64,000 nt of DNA. Origin: Roseiarcus sp050010035. Lineage in GTDB: Bacteria > Pseudomonadota > Alphaproteobacteria > Rhizobiales > Beijerinckiaceae. The stretch is taken from contig JBEKLU010000015.1 in NCBI GenBank assembly GCA_050010035.1, forward strand, positions 9,623 through 73,622, in the 5' to 3' direction. Shown here piece by piece: positions 42,635 to 51,296 of this stretch. How positions within the stretch are numbered: position 1 is the stretch's first letter; each line of letters starts with the position of its first letter. Below the pieces are notes generated by a model. That model was not told where the DNA came from, made no database searches, and worked only from the letters and a program-made list of their open reading frames with translations. A program made the position numbers and the translations under genes.

Positions 42635-43138
42635 ATGACCGCTCCTTCCAAGCCCGTCGCGATCATCATGGGCAGCCAGTCCGACTGGGCGACGATGCGG
42701 CGCGCCGCCGAGACGCTCGACGAGTTCGGCGTCGGCTACGACGCGCGCATCGTCTCGGCGCATCGCACGCCCGACCGGCTCGTCGCCTTCGCCAAGGGGG
42801 CGCGCGCGGCGGGTTTTAAGGTGATCGTCGCCGGGGCGGGCGGGGCGGCGCATCTGCCGGGCATGACGGCGGCGTTCACCACGCTGCCGGTCTTCGGCGT
42901 GCCGATCGAAACGAAGGCGCTCTCCGGTCAGGACAGCCTGCTGTCGATCGTGCAGATGCCCGCCGGCGTTCCCGTCGGCGCGCTGGCGATCGGCGAGGCC
43001 GGGGCGGTCAACGCGGCGCTCCTCGCCGTCGCCGTGCTGGCGCTCGGCGACGCCGCTCTCGCCGAACGGCTGGCAGCCTGGCGCGCCGTGCGCACGAACG
43101 CGGTTCCCGAGACGCCCTCGGACGGCGGCGCGGGATGA
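42635..43138 (+). CDS. purE: 5-(Carboxyamino)imidazole ribonucleotide mutase
   Basis: Class I PurE of 167 residues, which converts N5-CAIR to CAIR in purine synthesis. Typical segments are IIMGSQSDWATMRRAAETLDEFGV, SAHRTPDRLVAFAKGA, VIVAGAGGAAHLPGM and QMPAGVPVGALAIGEAGAVNAAL. ATG at 42635. It overlaps purK by four bases (ATGA). Confidence 0.95.
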   Translation: MTAPSKPVAIIMGSQSDWATMRRAAETLDEFGVGYDARIVSAHRTPDRLVAFAKGARAAGFKVIVAGAGGAAHLPGMTAAFTTLPVFGVPIETKALSGQDSLLSIVQMPAGVPVGALAIGEAGAVNAALLAVAVLALGDAALAERLAAWRAVRTNAVPETPSDGGAG

Positions 43139-44229
43139 TTCTGGCGCCCGGCGACACGATCGGCATTCTGGGCTCCGGCCAGCTCGGCCGCATGCTGGCG
43201 ATGGCCGCGCTGAAGCTCGGCCTGCGTTGCCACATCTACGCGCCCGAAAGCGACGCGCCCGCGTACGACGCGGCGAGCGCGCGCACCATTGCGGCGTTCG
43301 ACGACGAGGAGGCGCTGGCGCGCTTCGCTGAAGTCGTCGACGTCGTCACCTATGAATTCGAGAACGTGCCGATCGCCTGCGTCGACTTCCTCGCCGCGCG
43401 CAAGCCGGTGCGCCCCGGCGCGCGCGCGCTGGCGCTGACCCAGGACCGGCTGGTCGAAAAGGAGTTCCTGCGCGGACTCGGCCTCGCCACCGCGCCCTAC
43501 GTCGGCGTCGACGATTCGGGCGCCCTGGCGCGCGCGATTCTCGATCTCGGCCGCCCCGCGATCCTGAAGACCCGGCGCTTCGGCTACGACGGCAAGGGCC
43601 AGACGATGATCCGCGAAGGCTCGAACGCGCCGGCGCTGCATCGCAGCCTCGGCGGCGGGCCGATGATCCTGGAAGGCTTCGTCGTCTTCGAGCGCGAGGC
43701 GTCGGTGATCGCGGCGCGCAGCCTGGAGGGCGCCGTCGCCGCCTACGACCTGTGCGAAAACGAGCACGAGCGCCATATCCTGGCGCGCACCCGTGCGCCC
43801 GCGCGCGTCGGGCCCGGCGTCGAAGCGGCGGCCAAGGCGCTCGCGGCGCGCGTCCTGGAGGCGCTCGACTATGTCGGGGTCCTCGCCGTCGAGTTGTTCG
43901 TGGCGCGCGAGGCCGACGGCGCCGAGCGGCTCGTCGTCAACGAGCTCGCTCCGCGCGTGCACAATTCCGGCCATTGGACGATCGAGGGCGCCCAGACCTC
44001 GCAGTTCGAACAGCACATCCGCGCCGTCGCCGGCTGGCCGCTCGGCGCGACGGCGCGGCGCGGCCGCATCGAGATGCGCAATCTGATCGGCGAAGAGGCC
44101 GACGAATGGCGCGACATCCTCGCCCAGCCCGACCTCTCCCTGCACCTCTACGGCAAGCTGGAGACGCGCCCGGGGCGCAAGATGGGGCATGTGACGCGGG
44201 TCTTGCCGGAGCCGCGCAAACGAGGCTGA
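43135..44229 (+). CDS. purK: 5-(Carboxyamino)imidazole ribonucleotide synthase
   Basis: An ATP-grasp enzyme of 364 residues that makes N5-CAIR from AIR, bicarbonate and ATP. Features are IGILGSGQLGRMLAMAALKL at the N-terminus, DVVTYEFENVPIACVDFL, LKTRRFGYDGKGQTMI, and the ATP-grasp end NELAPRVHNSGHWTIEGAQTSQFEQH. It works directly before PurE and is translationally coupled to it. A hairpin follows at 44276. Confidence 0.96.
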   Translation: MILAPGDTIGILGSGQLGRMLAMAALKLGLRCHIYAPESDAPAYDAASARTIAAFDDEEALARFAEVVDVVTYEFENVPIACVDFLAARKPVRPGARALALTQDRLVEKEFLRGLGLATAPYVGVDDSGALARAILDLGRPAILKTRRFGYDGKGQTMIREGSNAPALHRSLGGGPMILEGFVVFEREASVIAARSLEGAVAAYDLCENEHERHILARTRAPARVGPGVEAAAKALAARVLEALDYVGVLAVELFVAREADGAERLVVNELAPRVHNSGHWTIEGAQTSQFEQHIRAVAGWPLGATARRGRIEMRNLIGEEADEWRDILAQPDLSLHLYGKLETRPGRKMGHVTRVLPEPRKRG

Positions 44230-44275
44230 TCGGCTGGACAACGCGACCCGAGTCTGCTACGGGAAATTCCAAATA

Positions 44276-44303
44276 GGCGCGCCGCTCGTCGAGCGGGCGC
44301 GCC
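44276..44303 (+). terminator. Probable terminator hairpin after purK
   Basis: GGCGCGCCGCTCG pairs with CGAGCGGGCGCGCC (one bulged G), followed by TCTATTGTCTTTC. The T-tract is weak, so this may be an imperfect intrinsic terminator between purK and rpsU. Confidence 0.4.
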
Positions 44304-44366
44304 TCTATTGTCTTTCGCAAATTCTCGGTTTTTGTCGAGGCTCCGCCTCTCAACACAGGATCGCCC

Positions 44367-44618
44367 GTGCAAGTTCTCGTCCGCGACAACAACGTCGATC
44401 AGGCCCTCAAGGCGCTCAAGAAGAAGATGCAGCGCGAGGGAATTTTCCGCGAAATGAAGCTGCGCGGCCATTACGAGAAACCGTCGGAAAAGCGCGCCCG
44501 CGAGAAGGCCGAGGCGGTGCGCCGCGCCCGCAAGCTGGCGCGCAAGAAGTTGCAGCGCGAAGGCCTGTTGCCGATGAAGCCGAAGGTCATGCCGGGCGCG
44601 GCGCGCTCCGCCGGTTGA
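44367..44618 (+). CDS. rpsU: 30S ribosomal protein S21
   Basis: A protein of 83 residues with a GTG start: QVLVRDNNVDQALKALKKKM, then REMKLRGHYEKPSEKRAREK and a long basic helical tail. This is the alphaproteobacterial bS21, somewhat longer than in enterobacteria because of the C-terminal extension. It stands alone between purK and the TPR lipoprotein. Confidence 0.95.
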   Translation: MQVLVRDNNVDQALKALKKKMQREGIFREMKLRGHYEKPSEKRAREKAEAVRRARKLARKKLQREGLLPMKPKVMPGAARSAG

Positions 44619-44748
44619 TGGGGCGCGCGCCAAACCGGCGGGCGCGCTTCGGCGCCGCTTCGATTTCGCCATTTTTTTCGCGCATGCGTTGGACGAGCGA
44701 CAAGGTTTCGAATCCGCCCGCGGGGCGGCGGGCGGAGGCTGACGGATC

Positions 44749-45609
44749 ATGCGGATGACGGCGCCTTCCCGTCGCGCGGCGATCGGACGATGGATGCTGG
44801 CGGCGGCGGCGGCGTTGGCCCTGGGGGCGTGCAGCGAGACGCTGGGCTCGTTCTCGCCGCAAAGCCGTGGCGTCGCGGAGGTCGACTCCGACACGTCCGG
44901 CGCCAACGCCGGCAACATCGCGTCGCTGACCGACGTCATCCAGCGCAACCCCAACGATTCCATCGCCTACAACACGCGCGGCATCGCCTACGCCAAGGGC
45001 GGCCACTATCAGAACGCGATCGCCGATTTCACCAAGGCGATTCAGATCGATCCGAAATTCGCCGCCGCCTACACCAATCGCGCGCTCGCCTATCGTCAGA
45101 TGGAGAAGGACGGCCCGGCGCTCGCCGATTTCAACGCCGCCATCGACGCCAACCCCAACGACGCGTCCGCCTATCTCGGACGCGGCAACCTCGAGCGCGC
45201 GCACGGCCATTTCCCCGAGGCGCTCGCCGACCTCGACGCCGCGATCCGGCTCGATCCGGAGGGCGCGCAGGCCTATCACGCGCGCGGGCTGATCTATCAG
45301 CGCCAGGGCAATCACGAGCAGGCGATCACCGACTTCAACAACGCGATCGACCGCGATCCTTTCGCCGGAGCGCCCTATCAGGCGCGCGCGCAGAGCTACC
45401 TCGCCACCGGCAAGTACGACGCCGCGATCGAAGACTTCGACGCCGCCCTCAACGTCGATTCCAACAACGCCGAGGCGTGGGCCGGGCTCGGCCTCGCCTA
45501 CGAGAAGAAGGGCGACAAGGCCAAGGCGGTCGAGTCCTATCAGCGCGCGATGGTGGTGAGCCCCACCAACGCGATCGCCAAAGCCGGGCTGCAACGGCTG
45601 GCGGCGTAA
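44749..45609 (+). CDS. TPR-repeat lipoprotein (NlpI-like)
   Basis: A protein of 286 residues. The signal segment ends in a lipobox (LALGACSE), so Lgt should process it. Six or so tetratricopeptide repeats follow, for example SIAYNTRGIAYAKGGHYQNA, AAYTNRALAYRQMEKDGPAL, AQAYHARGLIYQRQGNHEQA and AEAWAGLGLAYEKKGDKAKA. It is probably an outer- or inner-membrane-anchored periplasmic scaffold for protein interactions. NlpI regulates peptidoglycan endopeptidases in E. coli, but equivalence is not established. Confidence 0.87.
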   Translation: MRMTAPSRRAAIGRWMLAAAAALALGACSETLGSFSPQSRGVAEVDSDTSGANAGNIASLTDVIQRNPNDSIAYNTRGIAYAKGGHYQNAIADFTKAIQIDPKFAAAYTNRALAYRQMEKDGPALADFNAAIDANPNDASAYLGRGNLERAHGHFPEALADLDAAIRLDPEGAQAYHARGLIYQRQGNHEQAITDFNNAIDRDPFAGAPYQARAQSYLATGKYDAAIEDFDAALNVDSNNAEAWAGLGLAYEKKGDKAKAVESYQRAMVVSPTNAIAKAGLQRLAA

Positions 45610-45665
45610 GGCGGAGGGGGCGGACGCCGGAAGAAGCGCGACGGCGCCGACGAGGATTGAGGGAG

Positions 45666-46280
45666 TCAGCCTGCGCCGCTTTCCGCCAGGATCCACTCTG
45701 CCGCAATATTCGTCAGATCCTTGAACGTCAGTTCTTCAGGTTGTAGCCGCTTGGCGGCGGCTATCGCGGGCAGGTCGATCCGAAACCGATTGAATTCGGC
45801 CGCGATAGCCCGCCCGCCCGGTATGCCGTAGTCCTGCGCCTGGTCGAGAAGCCAAGTCGATATTTGTTCGATCAAGCTGCCGAGGCTGCTGTCGTGGGAA
45901 TGGATGTCCTGGCCGGCGATGTCGGAAATGAATGACTGATAGCGATGGCCTTCTCGGTCGAAAATTAGCGATTTTTTGCGAGAATGCTTCTTGCCGCCGA
46001 ATCGGTGAGCGCCGAGGAACAGCCCGAGCTCGAACGGCATGTTGAAGCGCGGCAGACCCGACCCGGGGTCAAGCTCAGTTTTGGAAATGTCGTGGATGCC
46101 GTAGCGGCTCTCGGCGATGATCCTGCAGATTTTTTCGAATCGGATTTCCCCTCCGTCGTCGTTCTCGCGCGCGCATCGAGGCGTGAATCCCGACCTCGCG
46201 ACGGCGAATACGATGGCTTCGAAATATCCTTGATAGTCGGCCGAGAACGGGCAATTGATGAAGATGTCACGGTCGTTCAT
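45666..46280 (-). CDS. Predicted TIR/deoxyribosyltransferase-like protein of unknown function
   Basis: A protein of 204 residues from ATG at 46280 (GTG one codon upstream possible). It belongs to a family of unnamed proteins with DIFINCPFSADYQGYFEAI at the N-terminus, then RIIAESRYGIHDIS (54-66), FNMPFELGLFLGA (80-91) and KKSLIFDRE followed by FISDIAGQDI. The order strand, acidic/Ser turn, then an ELG helix and an SDIAG segment resembles TIR-like NADases and nucleoside deoxyribosyltransferases, in which the Glu of ELG is catalytic. This is fold-level inference. Its start overlaps the stop of a 61-residue protein gene, so the two form a unit. Confidence 0.6.
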   Translation of the reverse strand: MNDRDIFINCPFSADYQGYFEAIVFAVARSGFTPRCARENDDGGEIRFEKICRIIAESRYGIHDISKTELDPGSGLPRFNMPFELGLFLGAHRFGGKKHSRKKSLIFDREGHRYQSFISDIAGQDIHSHDSSLGSLIEQISTWLLDQAQDYGIPGGRAIAAEFNRFRIDLPAIAAAKRLQPEELTFKDLTNIAAEWILAESGAG

Positions 46281-46465
46281 CACGCTCTCTTCGAGGCCCT
46301 CGCCGCCGCGACCGCATCGCGCAGTTCCTTCGGCGTGAAATGGGTCGCCTTGCCTTTCGGCTTCAAAATGCGCACGCCGTCTTTCGTCACTCCGAGCGCT
46401 TTGGGCTCTGCGAAGCGCTTGCAGCCTTTGCCGCCATACGCCGTCTTGTTGGAAACCTTCGCCAT
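46280..46465 (-). CDS. Small basic protein coupled to the TIR-like gene
   Basis: A protein of 61 residues, rich in Lys and Gly: MAKVSNKTAYGGKGCKRFAE, then VTKDGVRILKPKGKATHFTPKELRDAVAAARASKRA. I do not recognise it. It ends in TGATG, overlapping the ATG of the next gene by one base. The region upstream (46466-46620) is AT-richer than average and should hold the promoter. Confidence 0.6.
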   Translation of the reverse strand: MAKVSNKTAYGGKGCKRFAEPKALGVTKDGVRILKPKGKATHFTPKELRDAVAAARASKRA

Positions 46466-46665
46466 ATGATCAGAATGGATCGCAATTGCGGGTTTTGCAA
46501 CAAGCATCTCAGCCAAAATCCGAACTTGCGGAGTGTCGACGCGCCGGGTGCGAGAACAGCCCGACGTTGCTTCGTCGGCGCGTCTCGCCTGTATGTTGAC
46601 AGCGTAACCATTCAATGGTTACATCGTAAACTTCTCGGCCGCGCTCGGCCGGAAAAGGAGGCACG

Positions 46666-47424
46666 ATGAACCTCGACGGCAAATTCGCGTTGGTGACCGG
46701 CGCTTCGAGCGGCATCGGCGAAGCGACGGCGCGCACGCTGGCGGCGCGCGGCGCGCGGGTCGCGCTCGTCGCGCGGTCGGCCGAGAAGCTGGCGCGGGTG
46801 GCGGGCGAAATAGCCGCGGCGGGCGGAACGGCGCTGGTCTTTCCCGCCGATCTTTCCGACCCCGATCAGGCCGCGCGGGCTTGCGAAGCGGCGATGGCCG
46901 AGGCGGGCGCGCCCGACATCGTCGTCAACAACGCGGGCGCCGGGCGCTGGCTGTCGACGATCGAGACCAGCGTCGCCGAGGCGCGCGCGATGATCGAGCT
47001 TCCCTATCTCGCCGCCTTCGCGGTGACGCGGGCCTTCCTGCCGGCGATGCTGGCGCGCGGGAGCGGCCATATCGTCAACGTCACTTCGCCGGCCTCCTAC
47101 ATGGTCTGGCCGAACGCCGCGGCCTATATCGCGGCGCGCCAGGCCCTCAAAGGATTCTCCGACGCGCTGCGTCTCGAAATCGCGCCGCGCGGGCTTTTCG
47201 TCAGCCTCGTCGTGCTCGGGCCGGTCGAAAGCTCGTATTGGGAGCACAATCCCGGCAGCCGCGAGCGCATGCCCAAAGGCGTCGCGCCGCTGAGCACTGG
47301 GGAGGCGGCTGAGGCGATCCTCCGCGCGATCGAGGCGCGAAGGCGGTATGTCGTTCGTCCGGCGCTGTTCCGTCTGCTGTTCGCGATGGAGGCGGTCGCG
47401 CCCGGAATCACCGCGCGGGGGTAG
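46666..47424 (+). CDS. Short-chain dehydrogenase with Arg in place of the catalytic Lys
   Basis: An SDR of 252 residues preceded by AAGGAGG. The cofactor motif is LVTGASSGIGEATAR, NNAG is at 88-91, the Ser region is HIVNVTSPASYM, and the active-site Tyr154 is in AAYIAARQAL. The fourth residue after Tyr is Arg158 instead of the near-invariant Lys (YxxxK). The rest looks intact, with PVESSYWEH downstream of the active site. The enzyme may be weakened, or adapted to a different chemistry. The substrate is unknown. Confidence 0.82.
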   Translation: MNLDGKFALVTGASSGIGEATARTLAARGARVALVARSAEKLARVAGEIAAAGGTALVFPADLSDPDQAARACEAAMAEAGAPDIVVNNAGAGRWLSTIETSVAEARAMIELPYLAAFAVTRAFLPAMLARGSGHIVNVTSPASYMVWPNAAAYIAARQALKGFSDALRLEIAPRGLFVSLVVLGPVESSYWEHNPGSRERMPKGVAPLSTGEAAEAILRAIEARRRYVVRPALFRLLFAMEAVAPGITARG

Positions 47425-47448
47425 GCGCCGCGCGGCTGCGCACGCTCC

Positions 47449-48821
47449 TTAGTGCGCCAGCGCCTTGACGATCGAGTCGGTCATCTTCTTGGCGTCGCCG
47501 AACAGCATCATCGTGTTGTCGCGGAAGAACAGCTCGTTCTCGACGCCGGCGTAGCCCGAGCCCATGCCGCGCTTGACGAACAGCACGGTCTTGGCCTTCT
47601 CGACGTCGAGGATCGGCATGCCGTAGATCGGCGATTTCGGATCGGTCTTGGCGGCGGGGTTGGTGACGTCGTTGGCCCCGATGACGTACGCGACGTCGGC
47701 CTGCGCGAACTCGCTGTTGATGTCCTCGAGCTCGAACACTTCGTCGTAGGGCACGTTGGCCTCGGCGAGCAGCACGTTCATATGGCCGGGCATGCGGCCG
47801 GCGACCGGATGGATCGCGTATTTGACCTCGACGCCCTCCTTCTTGAGGAGGTCGGCCATTTCGCGCAAGGCGTGCTGCGCCTGGGCGACCGCCATGCCGT
47901 AGCCGGGGACGATGATCACCTTGGAGGCGTTCTTCATCATGAACGCCGCGTCCTCGGCCGAGCCCTGCTTGACCGGCCGCGTCTCGGCGCCGGCCGCGGC
48001 GCCCGCGACCTCGCCGCCCCAGCCGCCGAGGATGACGGAGATGAACGAGCGGTTCATGCCCTTGCACATGATGTAGGAGAGGATCGCGCCCGAGGAGCCG
48101 ACCAGCGCGCCGGTGATGATCAGCGCGAGATTGCCGAGCGTGAAGCCGATGCCCGCCGCCGCCCAGCCCGAATAGGAGTTGAGCATCGATATGACGACCG
48201 GCATGTCGGCGCCGCCGATCGGCACGATCAGCAGCACGCCGAGCGCCAGCGAGACGGCCGTGATCAGCCAGAAGAACACCGGCGATTGCGCGAAGTAGAA
48301 CACCGCGATGAGGACGACGAGCGCGACGGCGAGAGCGATGTTGATCGCATGGCGAGCCGGCAGCATGATCGGCTTGCCCGACATGCGGCCGTCGAGCTTC
48401 AGGAAGGCGATGATCGAGCCGGTGAAGGTCACCGCGCCGATGGCCAGGCCGAGCGACATTTCGATGATGCTCGCCGGATGGATGCGGTCGCATAGAGGGC
48501 GCCGGCGGCGACCAGCACCGCGGCGAGACCGACGAGCGAGTGGAACATCGCCACCAGTTGCGGCATCGCCGTCATCGCAATCGTGCGCGCGCGCCAGGCG
48601 CCGATCGCGCCGCCGATGGCGAAGCCGAGGATCACCAGGAGCCACGCGAGGCCGCTCGAGGGCGGCCTCAGCGCCAGCGTCGTCACTATGGCGATCGCCA
48701 TGCCGATCATGCCGAAGCGGTTGCCCTGGCGCGAGGTGGCGGGCGACGACAGCCCGCGCAGCGCCAGGATGAACAGAATGCCGGCGACGAGATAGAGGAG
48801 GGCGGCGAGATTGGCGTTCAC
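47449..48821 (-). CDS. pntB: NAD(P) transhydrogenase subunit beta, interrupted by a frame break
   Basis: PntB is the membrane and NADP-binding subunit of the proton-translocating transhydrogenase. The N-terminal part (MNANLAALLYLVAGILFILALRGLSSPATS to VAAGALYAT) reads in one frame, and the rest (HPASIIEMSLGLAIGAVTFTGSIIAFLKL to SIVKALAH) in another. The switch is near 48480-48495, where adding one base after TATGC would restore a continuous ALYADRIHPASII. The dIII NADP site (VPGYGMAVAQAQHA, GANDVTNPAA) is intact. This is either a sequence error or a real lesion. Confidence 0.85.
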
Positions 48822-48827
48822 GTTCGG

Positions 48828-49250
48828 TCAGCCCTTCTTCTTGTACATCGCGAGCATGCGCTCGGTGACGAGGAACCCGCCGAATATGTTCACCGAGGCG
48901 AGGATCAATGCGATGAAGCCGACCACGCGCGCGATCATCGAGCCGCTGTCGACCGCCGCGACGCCGACCGCGAGCAGCGCGCCCACGACGATGACCGAGG
49001 AAATCGCGTTTGTTTCCGACATCAGCGGCGTGTGCAGCGCCGGCGTCACCGACCAGACGACGTAATAGCCGACGAAAACCGCGAGCGCGAAGATCGCGAG
49101 ACGAAAGACGAAGGGATCGATCGCGCCGCCCGTAGCGGCGTGGCCCGCGGCGGCGAGCTGGTCGGCGTAGGTCTGCGCGGCGCGCGCGGCCTCGTCGACC
49201 GCGTCGGCGGCCGCCTTCAATTTGGCGACGGTGGCGTCAAGGTTTTCCAT
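48828..49250 (-). CDS. pntAB: NAD(P) transhydrogenase subunit alpha, part 2
   Basis: A protein of 140 residues with a charged helical N-terminus and three membrane helices (FRLAIFALAVFVGYYVVWSV, NAISSVIVVGALLAVGVA, IARVVGFIALILASVNIFGG), followed by FLVTERMLAMYKKKG. This is the membrane part of the split alpha subunit, as usual in alphaproteobacteria. It lies 50 bp downstream of pntAA and seven bases before pntB. Confidence 0.93.
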   Translation of the reverse strand: MENLDATVAKLKAAADAVDEAARAAQTYADQLAAAGHAATGGAIDPFVFRLAIFALAVFVGYYVVWSVTPALHTPLMSETNAISSVIVVGALLAVGVAAVDSGSMIARVVGFIALILASVNIFGGFLVTERMLAMYKKKG

Positions 49251-49300
49251 CGATCCCTCATGTCCTTACCAAAGGCGCGGCGGGTCACGCCGACTTGGGC

Positions 49301-50437
49301 TCAATTGCCGGCTTTCGGCTGAAAATTGGGGTGCGTGATCGCGCCGTCGCGGGTCAGGCAGGTCGCCTTGACCAGTTCGTCGTCCCAGTTGACGGCGATC
49401 GCCTTGGCCGCTTTGTCGATCAGCGTCTCGACGAAGGCGTAGAGATTGCGCGCGTAGAGCGCCGAGGCGCTCGAGGCGAGGCGCGTGACGTTGGAATTGC
49501 CGACGATCCGAACGCCATTGTCGGCGACCACGACTTCGCCGACGCGGGCGAGCTCGCAATTGCCGCCGCGCTCGACCGCGAGATCGACGATGACCGAGCC
49601 GGCGCGCATCGACTTGACCATGTCGGCGCTGACGAGGCGCGGCGCGGGGCGGCCGGGGATCAGCGCCGTGGTGATGACGATGTCCTGCTTGGCGATATGC
49701 GCGGCGACCAGCGCCGCCTGCTTGGCCTTGTAGGCGTCCGACATTTCCTTGGCGTAGCCGCCCGCGGTCTCGGCCTGCTTGAACTCCTCGTCCTCGACGG
49801 CGACGAATTTCGCGCCGAGCGACTCGACCTGTTCCTTTGTCGCCGGGCGCACGTCGGTGGCGGTGACGACGGCGCCGAGCCGCCGCGCGGTGGCGATCGC
49901 CTGCAAGCCGGCGACGCCGACGCCCATGACGAACGCCTTGGCGGCGGGAATGGTGCCGGCCGGCGTCATCATCATCGGCAGCGCGCGGCCGTATTCGGCC
50001 GCCGCGTCGATCACGGCGCGATAGCCGGCGAGATTCGCCTGGCTGGAGAGGACGTCCATCACTTGCGCGCGGGTGATGCGCGGCATCAGCTCCATCGCGA
50101 AGGCGCTAACGCCGGCCTTGGCCATCGCCTCGACCGCGTCGAGATGGCCGTAGGGGTCCATCGAGGCGACGACGAGCGCGCCGCGCTTCATCTGGCCGAG
50201 CTCGCCGTCGTTCGGGCGCCGCACTTTCAGGACGATGTCGGCGCCGAGCGCCTCGGCGGCGGAAACGAGCTTGGCGCCCGCCGCCGCAAAATCCGCGTCG
50301 GGGATTCCGGCGCCGAGGCCGGCGCCGCGCTCGACCGCCAGCTCGGCGCCGAGGGCGGCGAATTTCTTCACCGTTTCCGCGCTCGCCGCGACGCGCGTCT
50401 CCTGCGGATCGGTTTCCGCGACGACCCCAATCAGCAT
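49301..50437 (-). CDS. pntAA: NAD(P) transhydrogenase subunit alpha, part 1 (NAD-binding)
   Basis: A protein of 378 residues of the alanine dehydrogenase/PNT family. It shows IGVVAETDPQETRVAASAET at the start, MDPYGHLDAVEAM, MTPAGTIPAAKAFVMGVGVAGLQAIATARRLGA (the NAD-binding loop) and ITTALIPGRPAPRLVSADMV. It couples NADH oxidation to NADP reduction with PntAB and PntB, using the proton gradient, and so provides NADPH. Confidence 0.95.
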   Translation of the reverse strand: MLIGVVAETDPQETRVAASAETVKKFAALGAELAVERGAGLGAGIPDADFAAAGAKLVSAAEALGADIVLKVRRPNDGELGQMKRGALVVASMDPYGHLDAVEAMAKAGVSAFAMELMPRITRAQVMDVLSSQANLAGYRAVIDAAAEYGRALPMMMTPAGTIPAAKAFVMGVGVAGLQAIATARRLGAVVTATDVRPATKEQVESLGAKFVAVEDEEFKQAETAGGYAKEMSDAYKAKQAALVAAHIAKQDIVITTALIPGRPAPRLVSADMVKSMRAGSVIVDLAVERGGNCELARVGEVVVADNGVRIVGNSNVTRLASSASALYARNLYAFVETLIDKAAKAIAVNWDDELVKATCLTRDGAITHPNFQPKAGN

Positions 50438-50495
50438 GATGCCTTCCCCAGACGCTTGGCGATCGCCCCGACCCCGACGCGAACCCGACCGATTT

Positions 50496-50783
50496 TCATT
50501 GAAGAACGACGCAGGCGAGCCCGAGCAGCAAGAAGACGGGCGCCACGACGCGCCAGCCCCTGCCGGTCAGCGCGCCGACGGCCGCCGCCGCGAGCGTCAT
50601 GATCAGTCCGACGAGCGCGACAAACCCGTGCCCCTCGAGCCCCCACAGCACCAGCACCAACAGCACGCACAGCAATACCGCGACCACCGTCTCCGTCAAT
50701 GCGACGAAAGCCGCAAAGGTCGACTCGCGCGCCGCCATGTCCATCGGATCGTCCGCCGTCGACGCGCCGTGATTGTTCGACAT
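50496..50783 (-). CDS. Small membrane protein, aa3-type cytochrome oxidase subunit IV-like
   Basis: A protein of 95 residues. The N-terminal DDPMDMAARESTFAAFVALT resembles the short bacterial aa3-oxidase subunit IV peptide that often precedes pntAA in Rhizobiales. Unlike that single-helix peptide, it has three hydrophobic stretches (VVAVLLCVLLVLVLWGLEG, FVALVGLIMTLAAAAVGAL, VVAPVFLLLGLACVVL), so the assignment is tentative. ATG at 50783. It lies 58 bp before pntAA on the same strand. Confidence 0.6.
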   Translation of the reverse strand: MSNNHGASTADDPMDMAARESTFAAFVALTETVVAVLLCVLLVLVLWGLEGHGFVALVGLIMTLAAAAVGALTGRGWRVVAPVFLLLGLACVVLQ

Positions 50784-50927
50784 GCCTGTTAGGTTCCCCG
50801 CCGGCCAAACTGCAATGGCGCCCATCTAGCGCATCGGCCGTCGGGTCGCAATGGCGGATTTCGGGGTGCGGCATTCCGCCCGAAACGGCGCGCCGATCCC
50901 CAAGGGACTCGGCGCGCGGCGCGGGGA

Positions 50928-51296
50928 TCAGAGCCTGGCGGCGGATTCGACGGCGCGCTCGATCGCCTTCTCGCGGCCTTCGAGCGACTCGTATTTCGCC
51001 AATTCCGCCTGCGCCTCTTCCTGGGCCGCCTTGGCGTCTTGGATCTGCGCGGTGAGCTCGCCGATCGATCGCTTGAGGTTGTCGCGGCGCGCGATCGCGG
51101 CGCGCGCGTAGGTGGGGTAGGCGAAATGATTGGGGTCGCTGATTCCGGCGCGCTTTTCCTCGTTGACGATCTCGCGATCGAGGTCGATCGCCATCCGTGT
51201 GAATTCGGCGACCATCAGCTCGATCTGCCGAACGCGCCGGCGCTTCTCCTCGGCCTGGAATCGCTTGAGACGAATGAGCGTGTCTCGGGATTTCAT
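50928..51296 (-). CDS. fliJ: FliJ-like flagellar export protein
   Basis: A protein of 122 residues, almost wholly coiled-coil: MKSRDTLIRLKRFQAEEKRRRVRQIELMVAEF, then IVNEEKRAGISDPNHFAYPTYARAAIARR, which is the conserved core of the alphaproteobacterial FliJ that precedes ctrA. FliJ couples the export ATPase FliI to the flagellar gate. No fliI or other flagellar gene is in the window. It is divergent from ctrA over a 590-bp control region. Confidence 0.82.
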   Translation of the reverse strand: MKSRDTLIRLKRFQAEEKRRRVRQIELMVAEFTRMAIDLDREIVNEEKRAGISDPNHFAYPTYARAAIARRDNLKRSIGELTAQIQDAKAAQEEAQAELAKYESLEGREKAIERAVESAARL

